This document shows, in pieces, positions 40,778 through 50,296 of a stretch of 64,000 nucleotides of DNA; positions within the stretch are counted from its first letter, which is position 1; every line of letters starts with the position of its first letter. The notes beneath the pieces are model-generated. The model did not search any database, was not told where the DNA came from, and saw nothing but the letters and a program-made list of their open reading frames with translations. A program made the position numbers and the translations under genes. The stretch is from Rhynchopus sp. YZ270_cl-10 (Eukaryota; Euglenozoa; Diplonemea; Diplonemida; Diplonemidae), in the NCBI GenBank assembly GCA_964035575.1, contig OZ037850.1, positions 558,001 through 622,000 of the forward strand. The letters run 5' to 3'.

Positions 40778-42058
40778 TTAGACAACATTCTTCTCAACAA
40801 GCAATTCTCCACCGTTCAGCCGGTTTGGAGACATACGGGTTAGATCCAATGTTTGGAACTCTCCGTGGGTGATCAATTCTGAGACTGCCCTACCAGCTGC
40901 GAGACCCTGCTGGATCCCATGCCCTGAGAAGCCATTGCAGTAGACCACATTTGCCTTGGAGTCGTGAAGACCGATCAGTCCGTTTTGGTCTGCTGTGTTG
41001 TATTCATAGTGACCGACCCATCTGCTTGCAACACGCATTTCCTCTAGGGCGGGTACACGGGTTGCCAAATTCGGCCAAACCTTCTCCATAAAAATGTCAT
41101 CTGAATCATCCTTCACTTCAAAGTCATCATGCGATACGGCAGTGTCCTCATCTGGGGGTGAGCCGCAAATGAAACCATTCCCTTCCGGACGGATCCACAC
41201 TCCGGTTGCATCAACGAGAAGTGGCATTGCACGCTTGGGTGACCCTTCTTCGGGGAGGTTGTCCCGGAAGCAACCGCGTTTGCTGTCGTTCACCCAGCCG
41301 GGGGATTGAACGGAGAAGGTGTAGCGTTTGCGGGGCTCAATCGGCATGCCTTCCCAACCCGCGAAGGATGCAATCCTCGCCGCGCCGCAGCCTCCTGCGT
41401 TGATCGTATGACTCATGGAGACCTTCTCAATTCTACCATCCTTCTTCGTGATTGCGTCAAGCCCAGTCACCCTGCTGCCTTCTGCTTGCATCCCGATCAC
41501 CTCAGTGTCTTCATAAAAGAAGACACCTTGTTCTTTGCATTTCTTTCTGAGCAATGAGTGGAAAAGACCTGGGTCAAACCATCCTTCGTGAGACCATCCG
41601 TAGGATCCACCGAGCACACCGTCGGTGTCCATCCAGGGGAACATTTCTTTGAGTTGTTCTGGAGACTCTGCTGCGGTGTGCGCACCGAGGGAGGATTGGA
41701 GGGCGACGTTTTCGTGGAGAACGGCGTTGCCTTGGTCTGTGGAGGAGAGGAGAAGGTAGCCGTGCTCCTTCAGCATGAGGTCGTCCTTGTCTACGGCAAA
41801 GAGGTCTTGACGGTCGCCACGCATCATCGCAATGGAGTGCTGGCTCAGCAGAATGTTCTCTTTGTTGGAGAACTGCTGCCGCACGCCCCCTGCAGAGAGC
41901 AGACTAGACGCATGCTGAAACGACGAGTCCTGCTCAAAGATAGCAACCCGCATAGTAGGGTTCGTCTTGCCAAGGTTTTCGCGGCTCAGCCAATACGCAG
42001 AAGAGAGGCCCATGACACCACCACCCACAATGGCAACATCGAAAGCTTTGCGCTGCAT
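40778..42058 (-). CDS. FAD-dependent oxidoreductase, FOXRED1/DAO family
   Basis: 426 residues, intronless, full family length. N-terminal dinucleotide-binding motif DVAIVGGGVMGLSSAYWL (Gly12, Gly14, Gly17) with the acidic end of strand 2 (VAIFEQD). DAO-family features follow: ASSLLSAGGVRQQF, a conserved GGSYGWSHEGWFDP, the internal NAGGCGAARIA segment, and C-terminal NGFSGHGIQQGLAAGRAVSELI. The best match in memory is FOXRED1, a mitochondrial complex I assembly factor, over sarcosine oxidase. The N-terminus shows little presequence. The ATG is preceded by CCAACAG plus 17 nt, a plausible trans-splice acceptor. Confidence 0.88.
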   Translation of the reverse strand: MQRKAFDVAIVGGGVMGLSSAYWLSRENLGKTNPTMRVAIFEQDSSFQHASSLLSAGGVRQQFSNKENILLSQHSIAMMRGDRQDLFAVDKDDLMLKEHGYLLLSSTDQGNAVLHENVALQSSLGAHTAAESPEQLKEMFPWMDTDGVLGGSYGWSHEGWFDPGLFHSLLRKKCKEQGVFFYEDTEVIGMQAEGSRVTGLDAITKKDGRIEKVSMSHTINAGGCGAARIASFAGWEGMPIEPRKRYTFSVQSPGWVNDSKRGCFRDNLPEEGSPKRAMPLLVDATGVWIRPEGNGFICGSPPDEDTAVSHDDFEVKDDSDDIFMEKVWPNLATRVPALEEMRVASRWVGHYEYNTADQNGLIGLHDSKANVVYCNGFSGHGIQQGLAAGRAVSELITHGEFQTLDLTRMSPNRLNGGELLVEKNVV

Positions 42059-42152
42059 TTTGTATTATTGTCCTGTTGGAAAGGTTGAGAAATGAAAATA
42101 TTTATGGGATTGAAAAGCCAGCTAAAGGGGATAAATAAACCGACGCAAAGCA

Positions 42153-42590
42153 ATGCAAAGCCCTTCTGTGACAGTGCTCCCTTCTAAGCAGAAGGGAAAA
42201 GGTAAAGATCGAAGCTCATCTCGAGTCGAAAGGCTACTCGTTCGAGATGGTGATGACGACGAGGCTGAGAAGACGGCGATCCCAGCCAATTTCTCGACGG
42301 ATGTGATGGAACGTGCGGCGGTGCGCACAACATGGAAGGTGAAGTGTGAGGCTCTCCCTCTCGCCCCCTCCCTCACTTCTACTCCACAACGCAAGCAGGC
42401 CTCGAGGAACCGAGCAGTACCAGCTGCACCACTTGCACAACTTGCACACGCTCCGGTCGCTGACGTGTCACCATCTGCAGAAGTACCACCACCTTCACAA
42501 CTCCGGTCGCTGACTGTGAAAGAAGAATGGAGCGCAGCCGAACGATTAAACCCCATAAAAAAGGAGAATTTCTCAAAGCACTTCAACTGA
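42153..42590 (+). CDS. Possible plus-strand gene, function unknown
   Basis: 145 residues (MQSPSVTVLPSKQKGKGKDR..) with normal-looking mixed composition, an acidic patch (RDGDDDEAEKT), and Lys/Glu-rich C-terminus. The overlapping minus-strand frame (197 residues) is Ser/Cys-rich and looks like its shadow. If real, it is the only plus-strand gene inside the minus-strand block. An internal CTCCGGTCGCTGAC is duplicated at 42451 and 42501. Confidence 0.4.
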   Translation: MQSPSVTVLPSKQKGKGKDRSSSRVERLLVRDGDDDEAEKTAIPANFSTDVMERAAVRTTWKVKCEALPLAPSLTSTPQRKQASRNRAVPAAPLAQLAHAPVADVSPSAEVPPPSQLRSLTVKEEWSAAERLNPIKKENFSKHFN

Positions 42591-42778
42591 AGGCTTTCCT
42601 TTCCGAAGCTGCAAAAAAAATTTTTGACATCGATGGGCCGTACATGTGAGGAAAAATGTTGGGAAAATGGGGAATATTTAGGCGTACTCAGTTTAAAAGG
42701 ATGTTGTTTCAGCACCCAAAAATGTAAAATAAAGTCAGAGGGTATAATGTGCTGTAAAGAAGCATCATATCCGCTTTT

Positions 42779-43810
42779 TTATCGCGCTTCTGCTGCAGCT
42801 TCAAGCTCTTCTAGCTTGCGGAGGTCTGTGTCTGAGATGAAGACGTTTCGTGTTGGGAGGGTTTCGAGCACGCATTTTTGATAGTCAAAAAGACGCTCGA
42901 GAAGCTCATGATATACAAGTTCTGATTCCATGCGATGGGTTGCCATGGTTCTTTGGAGCTCAAGCATAGAAGCATAATCGGCTGGCTCGTGTGCAGACGC
43001 TTCTGCCCTTAGCTTTGCCTTATCCTTAGCTTCCTGCTGAAGTTGCCGCAACCCCACACACCCAAACGCAGACACAGCCGGCACCTCTTTGCCACTTTCC
43101 TCCCTCCCCCCCTTCCCACAGACAAAGCTCTTTGCATGGCTCGCAGGAAGAAGCTGTCCAGATAATGACCGAACCTCCTCCGGGTTTTTCCCATTCATCA
43201 CACTTCGGCATATTTTCCCGATGTTTACCCTTTGGGGAAGCGAGGCTAGGGTGCTTTCATCTGAGTCGCTGTCCAATACTTCTTCACCTAATGGCAGGAG
43301 CTTTGTTGGTCGTGCGAGAGAACTGTTGATTGCGGAGATTGCATCGGCTTTGGTGACCTTTTTGTTGGAGGTGTGGATAGGGAAGTTACAGCGAGAGCGG
43401 TTTTGTCGGGTTAGAGTTTCCGCAAAGTACTTTAGATGATCAAATCCAGTGTTTTCTCTGCAATCTTCAATAAAAACTTCGAGCGCACGTTTTCGCCCGC
43501 GAGCACCGTTCAGAGCTTTGCAAACAACTTCCTTCGAGACAACTACATTGTCCGCCTTCGGTGTTTTCTCCTGCATCACCACAGTGCTATCAGCCGCACG
43601 CAACGCAGACCCTGCCGCAACCTCCACCTTCTCCCTCTCCCTTGCTTCCGCAGCCCGCTGCCTGAACCTCTCCTTCTTACTTTTCAACCTCTCCATCTCT
43701 GAAAAGGTATGACTCGTAAGCTGCTGCGGACCCCCTAACCCAACCCTACTTTTCCCTTCCTTATGAGATCGCAATGTAAATGTCCGCATATTTAACCGCA
43801 AATCATCCAT
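42779..43810 (-). CDS. Basic coiled-coil protein, function unknown
   Basis: 343 residues from ATG 43810 (MDDLRLNMRTFTLRSHKEG). A Lys/Arg/Glu-rich helical segment (MERLKSKKERFRQRAAEAREREK) near the N-terminus and a helical C-terminus (..LQRTMATHRMESELVYHELLERLFDYQKCV.. to ..DLRKLEELEAAAEAR) suggest coiled coils. The middle contains DSDSDEST. Family not recognised; cytoskeletal or flagellar localisation is possible. Confidence 0.72.
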   Translation of the reverse strand: MDDLRLNMRTFTLRSHKEGKSRVGLGGPQQLTSHTFSEMERLKSKKERFRQRAAEAREREKVEVAAGSALRAADSTVVMQEKTPKADNVVVSKEVVCKALNGARGRKRALEVFIEDCRENTGFDHLKYFAETLTRQNRSRCNFPIHTSNKKVTKADAISAINSSLARPTKLLPLGEEVLDSDSDESTLASLPQRVNIGKICRSVMNGKNPEEVRSLSGQLLPASHAKSFVCGKGGREESGKEVPAVSAFGCVGLRQLQQEAKDKAKLRAEASAHEPADYASMLELQRTMATHRMESELVYHELLERLFDYQKCVLETLPTRNVFISDTDLRKLEELEAAAEAR

Positions 43811-44213
43811 GGGTAAGGGGAAGGTCCCAGGGGAAAAGAGGTTATGATCTACGAGAAGAGGGTGCACTCTATGAGAATTGAGGAGTGGAGTGTGAGGAAG
43901 GTTATTTGAGCAATAGAAGAAGAAGTGTGAAAGGGGAAATTAAAATGGGGTGAAAACAAAAAGTTGAATTGAAATACAACAGCCCGTGACAGTGTACCTT
44001 GGTATGATCGGGACTGGGGTGGACCCGAACCAAGCAGCTCTACATCCATTAAGTGGTTTACAGAACAAAGATAATCCCTGGGGGGAGTAGGGGGTCTTTT
44101 GTATATTTGTCGCTTCGCTGTATACTCCCCACCCCGTTTCCTAACCCATAACCCCAAGCCCATTTGCCCCACCCTCTACCCCAATACCCCTTTGCTTTTA
44201 GCTACGTTTACGT

Positions 44214-45284
44214 TCAGAGTTGGTAGTATTCGTCCTCCCCGTCCTTCTGCATTTGGTATGCCCAGTCGGGGTCGTGTTCCGTTAATTCGTAGTGGTAGTA
44301 GGGTAGCCAGTTGGCGTAGAGGGGCGACAGCCCGCCCACGAGGGAGTGGCATTTGAGAAGCGAGTGTCTGTCGAGAAGCCATGGGGGGAACATCAAGGTC
44401 TTGACGTCCACGCTGCCCTGGGGCAGCCCAAAGACCTTCTCCGCGCGTGTCGCCATCACCGCTTTGCGCTTTGCGTCTGGCACCTGAATTCTTCTTCTGT
44501 ACTTATTTTCCGACCCAATAATAACAAGCGCCAGATGGCACCTATCCGCCTCTCTATCATGCGGCAGCAGCAACGCAAAGTCAACACCTTCATTGTGCGA
44601 CGACGACGCCAGCAGGCGTGGTGCTGCCGCAACCCCAACACCGTCCTCCTTGCGGTACTGGAACAGCACCTTTGCGAAGTCGTTCACATTCGACTTTCCT
44701 GTTGGGAGAGCGTGCTCGAGGGATGATGCAAGCATGTTGGCGAGCGCAGGGCGGTAGCCTCCCTCCTTCCCTCCAATGCCACTGAAGTGGTAAAGATCGT
44801 CGATGACGGTGACGTTTGTGTAGATGAGTTCCTTGACGGTGTCCCAACGCGGGTCGGTGTCGTATTTGATGACACCATTTGCCTGGCGAAAGTATCCGTG
44901 GAAGGCGTTGTCGAAGGTTCCGTTCCGCATGAGTGCGTACTGAAGGAGAAGTCTGTGCAGGAAGTTTGCCTCCTCCCCGAGGTCGTACTTCTGGTGGAGG
45001 AACTGCTGCACCAATGTGTGGAGGTGGGTTTCGGTGTGCAGCGCTGTCACGTCGTTGCTGCGGTTGAACCACTTCGTCTCCTTCCATGTACTCATAATGT
45101 CCTCACACTCGCTCAACGGCTGCTCGATGCGTTCATACAACTCTGATACAGCAAACGTCTTCACAGACGGGTCCGTCCATTTCGCTGCCTCCGCCTTAAA
45201 GTCAAACTGATCTGTCCGTTGATTCGATGGATAATAACTCCGTATTTGTCTCAACGCAACCCCATTACGGAGGGTGCGTGACAT
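44214..45284 (-). CDS. Probable mitochondrial protein, function unknown
   Basis: 356 residues, intronless. N-terminus MSRTLRNGVALRQIRSYYPS is basic, free of acidic residues and has an R-x-Y-type processing site, as in mitochondrial presequences. The mature part is a soluble, aromatic-rich protein (..FHGYFRQANGVIKYDTDPRW.., ..SLLKCHSLVGGLSPLYANWL..). No family recognised. A divergent respiratory-complex or ribosome subunit is possible but unproven. Confidence 0.75.
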   Translation of the reverse strand: MSRTLRNGVALRQIRSYYPSNQRTDQFDFKAEAAKWTDPSVKTFAVSELYERIEQPLSECEDIMSTWKETKWFNRSNDVTALHTETHLHTLVQQFLHQKYDLGEEANFLHRLLLQYALMRNGTFDNAFHGYFRQANGVIKYDTDPRWDTVKELIYTNVTVIDDLYHFSGIGGKEGGYRPALANMLASSLEHALPTGKSNVNDFAKVLFQYRKEDGVGVAAAPRLLASSSHNEGVDFALLLPHDREADRCHLALVIIGSENKYRRRIQVPDAKRKAVMATRAEKVFGLPQGSVDVKTLMFPPWLLDRHSLLKCHSLVGGLSPLYANWLPYYHYELTEHDPDWAYQMQKDGEDEYYQL

Positions 45285-45689
45285 TTAAAAATGTGGTATT
45301 CTGTGGAATGAATGTGGTCGTCTGAGAGGGGAGGGGAGGGAAGGGGAGGGGGGGACAGGCCTCTAGCTAATTGTTCGGCAAAAGTTGGCCTTGGGGGGGG
45401 TGGGGTTTTGAGAGTAAGAAGTAAAAGAAATACCCACCCCCGTAGTACTCCACCTGACATCACCTCGTCACAACAGAATTAAACCCCCTCGCCTAATATT
45501 CACGTTTCTGGAGGTACCCTAAAATAGTGATTATACCACCTGATTCCGGGAAATCAACATACCCCCAAACGCCCCCATACGGCCCCCATACGCCCCCATA
45601 CGCCCCCAAACTCACCCCAATTTTTTTGGAAAAAAAGTTTTTCCCAGGGTGTCTGGACTGGGGTGGGGGGACATGGTGGTAGCTACAAA

Positions 45690-46250
45690 CTTGTTGAACC
45701 ACAGCCAACCCGCCAGTCACTGAAAAGTGACCAGACAGTCCACTTGACAAACACAAAAGTGTCCAGTCACGTGGGGCATTCATGCACTGAGGAGATAATG
45801 ATTCAACAATTTACAAGAAAGCATTACTTAACCTACTGCTGGAAGTTGCCAGGTCGTAGTAACACACAAAGCGTGCCTCCGTTCGGGAATAGAGGAGTTA
45901 TAGAGTCCTAAAAGGCCTCTGCCGCTAGTCAAGGTATAACCGAGTGAACGGCCCAAGACCCCCGTGGAGAAGTTAGATGTTGTAATGCTATCAAGTACAA
46001 ACTGCGACCACTGTCTTACCCTCCTCAATGCATGATGGAAGATGTCTTTGACAACAAATATCCTGTACCCAGGTTCCCAGACCCACGCAGTACCACGTCG
46101 CAGTACTACGCAAAATTTACCACCAGACCCCGTCTTCGTGCACCTTAAGTACAACGCCGCAGACAGGCCAAACATGCGTTGGACTCAGAGGAATGCCTGC
46201 TGTGCAGTGTATCAAACATGAGAACCAACTCCCAGCAACAAGGGGCGCCT
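45690..46250 (-). repeat. 560-bp dispersed repeat, copy 2
   Basis: Near-identical in inverse orientation to 61790-62345. Internal landmarks: CACCATGCATTGAGGAGGGT (diverged here), CACGGGGGTCTTGGGCCGTT, TTATACCTTGACTAGCGGCA and GCGGGTTGGCTGTGGTT. No long ORF. Confidence 0.9.
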
Positions 46251-46411
46251 TTTTGCGGGCGTTGTTGAGGGTGTTTGGGGTGCAAAGTTTTCCACAATTT
46301 TGATGCACGGGTACAGAAGTGTTGTCTTGTTCTTTCATCTCTAGGAATGAAAATGTCAATCGCGTTTAACTACCACTAGGTTGTTCAGTGAACCCACGAG
46401 GGGTCGAAGGG

Positions 46412-46533
46412 GTACACGTACACGTACACGTACACGTACACGTACACGTACACGTACACGTACACGTACACGTACACGTACACGTACACGTACACGTACA
46501 CGTACACGTACACGTACACGTACACGTACACGT
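46412..46533. repeat. Minisatellite (GTACAC)~20
   Basis: Perfect 6-bp array; left arm of an inverted pair with 47874-48188. Confidence 0.95.
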
Positions 46534-47845
46534 CCATATCCCATCTCTATCAAAGGTTGTGTCGACCAGGCGAAACCACTATGTTACGCTGTATGATGAT
46601 AAATCCGAAGAAATAACAGTGCATATCAGCTGCAGGAAGTTTATTAAAAATAGTGCCTCCCGCTACACAAACCACCAACACAAACCACCACCCGCGATTG
46701 ACTTAGATGTTATAACAAAGAGAATTCAGAACAAAACAACACCCTGCCCATACACACTAAATTGTCATGCTTCAAGAGCATGCCTGGGCCAAAATTACTG
46801 TTGACAAAAAAGGCAACAAGACCCACAAGGAGTGTGAATTGTGCACTGATTTTCTGGGGGAACAAACAATATTTTCTTGTGCCTAGTCCTCCGAAAGCAG
46901 AGGACAGACTTTCCGGAAGGTTTCCAAAGTCGAATTTTTTGCACTAGCTATGCTCCCTGGGTTAATGGCAATAGCAGTGGCTAACTAAGTGTTCCACCCC
47001 CAGGTTTTCGTCCCAATCCTACGCGCTGGTGAGCGCCAGGGGAACCAGGGAACCGGTTCCCCCCGTATGGTTCCCGGGACCAGTTCCCGGTTCCGAAATG
47101 ACCGGTTCCCCAAAGTTTCGGTTCCAATATGAATATTTCCCTAAAACTCGACTCTTACAGTCGCCAACTGATCTTGATTACTCGACTAGAAAAAGGGGGG
47201 AAGATTATTTTCGTTGAACGCAGCCAAAAGCAGTGTATGAGATCTGAATTTTGGCGCAAGTGATTTTTAAAGGGGAGGAGAAAATAGTCGGTATCAGGCG
47301 ATTAAACGTTGGCTTTATTACTCGAGTTTCTAATAACACTACAAAAAATTTTGAAAAAAGGTGTCGTTTGAGAAAAACAAACAAACGGACGCGCTGTGTG
47401 AAAAACGAGTGTTTCTCTGCGCGTGATATTTTGTGGGGAAGAATAAAACATTATGAAAAAAGCTCGTTGCGTTCCCACTATCGTTTCCGCTGCGCTCTCA
47501 CTAGCGTTCCCACTCCATTCGGTTTTCTCTTACTTAGGAAAAATAAACTACAAGTGAACGCATATTTGTGTTCGTACGAGTTGTTTGGCTCGCGAGACAA
47601 ACCTCTTCCGACACACAAGACCCCGCGGTCGCTGTACTGAACCAACCAGCAACCCCAAAGATGCAATGGGCCCGAGGCCATTCGACCAACCAGCACATCA
47701 ACTCCGCCGATGCGCCGCCACTGCCGCACGCGATGACGGCAACGGTGGATGTGGAACTATGCCTATCAGAGTTCAATATTCCCTTTGTATGCGCTTCGAC
47801 GAGATAGACGTGGTCCAACTTTCCCGCCTCTCCTCTACATTAACA

Positions 47846-48188
47846 GTGTACTGTGTACTGTGTACTGTGTACTGTGTACGTGTACGTGTACGTGTACGTG
47901 TACGTGTACGTGTACGTGTACGTGTACGTGTACGTGTACGTGTACGTGTACGTGTACGTGTACGTGTACGTGTACGTGTACGTGTACGTGTACGTGTACG
48001 TGTACGTGTACGTGTACGTGTACGTGTACGTGTACGTGTACGTGTACGTGTACGTGTACGTGTACGTGTACGTGTACGTGTACGTGTACGTGTACGTGTA
48101 CGTGTACGTGTACGTGTACGTGTACGTGTACGTGTACGTGTACGTGTACGTGTACGTGTACGTGTACGTGTACGTGTGCGTGTACGTG
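47846..48188. repeat. Minisatellites (TACTGTG)4 and (TACGTG)~52
   Basis: Four 7-bp TACTGTG units run directly into a ~315-bp array of TACGTG, the reverse complement of the unit at 46412-46533. The unit switches from 7 to 6 bp within one continuous array. Confidence 0.95.
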
Positions 48189-48309
48189 TCCTGTGTACTC
48201 CCGCGCCTGCCCCCACACTGGGACCCCAACCAAAAAATAGTACCCGCCCCCAAACGCCCCCATACGCCCCTATACGCCCCCAAACTCACCCCCGAATCAG
48301 GTGGTTATA

Positions 48310-50296
48310 AATAAAAACGCTAAAAAAGGTAAAAATTTGGGGGGCTTTTTTCGGGTCAAAAAAGAGGGAAAAAATAGTGAGGGGAGTTGGGTCCAGTCAT
48401 AGGGGGTATAGCATATTTTTTGGAAAATTCTTCAAAAAAGCAAGGATTTTTGCTGAGCACAATGCAATTTTCAGAAAAATCCCAATGTTCGGCCAAATTT
48501 GGAGCAAATTAGGGCCCACACACCCCGATTTTGGGTCAAAAACCGACTTCATTTTTGCTCAGGAGTGCCTACGATTCCGCAAACCAGAGGTCCTCTGGAT
48601 GCATGCATTGATAAACACAACACTGGAAACTGCAAGCAACAGTCTGCATGCGTGTTCTCTAACCACTACAGCCACAGAGTATGCACAAAATGACCGTATT
48701 GTGGTTGAATTTTGACTTGCAAATGTTTTTCACGAACATGTATTTCTGAGGTTTTTTGGATTCTTTGGGCCATTTTATGACTTCGGGTGCCTACCACGCC
48801 CGTTTTTGGGCAAATTCAAATGCAAAATTTTTTGTCTGGTCAAAAATCGCCTTGTACTTGTGAAAGGAATTGCTAAGGAAATGTGAAATATGCGTGTTTT
48901 TGGTACACAAAAGTGCGTTTTGGGTGCTTCTGAAGGGTCAAAACACCAAAATTTTGCGTTTTTTTTTTTTTGCGTTTTTGGTCTCCCAAGGACCCACTAT
49001 TTTGGGTGAATTTTTTTTTTTTCACCCTTTGGGAAGCCTCTTTTTTACTTTCAACGGATATCATCCGGGGGGGGAGGGGGGGGGTCTCCGGGGGGGTGAG
49101 CGGAAAAGTTTGGTAATTTGGCAACGGGGGGGGTCTAGTACAAAACCGTGGGCACATCAGTGGCTGTCACGAAATGTGGTAATTTCAACATTTTTGAGTA
49201 AAATGACTAAATTTTTGACTTTTTCACCGATTTTTTTTTTATTTGCATTGCGCGGAATGCGCTGATTGCAACGAAACGATTCTCGATTTTTTTTTTCAGA
49301 AATTTATTTGCTCAGTTCAAAAATTATCGTTTTTTCGGATATTCTCACAGCCATCCCAGGAAATACTGGTATTTTTCCGGAAGTCGAAAATGTGCTTAAC
49401 TGCGTTTCCGAGCTCCGCGCAAAAAAATGAAAAAAAAAATCGAGCAAAAAGTCCAAAATTTTAATTAGTTAAAGGCGGGCCACACAGTATTTCACTGTTT
49501 CCCTGTATGTTTACACACCCCTTAAGGACCGGCCAATTGTTTTGGCTTTGCGGTCACACTCTACCCGGGAGTAATTGGTATTTCAACTCGAAAATGGTGC
49601 CTTTTGAAAGATCTTTTCACAATCTTTGAAAATAAATAAAGAAATGATGAAAAAATCCTAGTTGAACCTCTGTGAACGATCTGTACCAGGTTATCGGTGA
49701 GGTTAAAAAATCACGATTTCTTATGGATTTGCCCTGAACAAGCCTGTGTAACCGTTGCCCGTTTGCCATATTAGGAGGCATAAAAACCCCTTTGGCAGTG
49801 AGGGAGTTTAGGCATATCCAGATCTTTGGTTCAGTGTTGCTATGTGACACGAACAGACTCTTTGCCACGTAGGTGGGGAGATTGACAATTTTGCGCACAA
49901 GAAACGGCCAGACACCATGGCACACGGGTCCTTTTGGGTCATTTTAGGCGAAATTTAAGTGAAATTCCCTACCAAAATGTGACTGAAAAGTGGGTTTGGG
50001 GGTGCTTGGGGAGGTTTGGGGGTGGAGTCCTGGGGTGTCAAAACAAAAAAAGGGGGTACGGAATTGCACGTTTTCGGTCCGCTGAATCCAACGAAATATT
50101 TTTCGGCGTTTTTTGGAGGAAAAGCTATTGTCCTGGACACGTCTTCTCCAGGTCACTTTTTCGGTCTTCATCCCCTTATCCCAGGAAATATTGGCATTTT
50201 TCTGGAAGTCGAAAATGCGCTTAACTGCGTTTCCGAGCTCCGCGCAATAAAATGAAAAAAAAAATCGAGCAAAAAGTCCAAAATTTTAATTAGTTA
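48310..50296. repeat. Mosaic repeat region with inverted and direct duplications
   Basis: No gene. 49023-49067 is inverted at 52922-52964 (AAGCCTCTTTTTTACTTTCA core) and 49157-49185 is inverted at ~52110-52140 (GTGGCTGTCACGAAATGTGG). A ~120-bp segment at 49364-49484 is directly repeated at 50195-50296, where it is interrupted by the 50297-52096 insertion. Confidence 0.75.

Larger units (their letters stand above)
45536..48304. mobile_element. CCACCTGA-family element, 2.77 kb
   Basis: Ends CCACCTGATTC (45536) and complement (48294-48304), flanked by TTATA duplications (45531-45535; 48305-48309). C-rich subterminal repeats (ACGCCCCCATACGCCCCCA..CTCACCCC) occur at both ends in the same orientation. 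Cargo: the 560-bp dispersed repeat (inverted), a (GTACAC) array at 46412-46533, a ~1.3-kb core with protein-like fragments (46560-46840; 47560-47800), and the same array inverted at 47874-48188. No transposase identified. Confidence 0.75.

Noticed and set aside
44000-44092. Possible tRNA on the minus strand (GGTTCGGGTCC, a B-box look-alike, and GGGATT/AGTCCC acceptor-like pairing)
   Set aside because: The T-stem pairs poorly, no anticodon arm of proper size fits between D- and T-regions, and the length is short.
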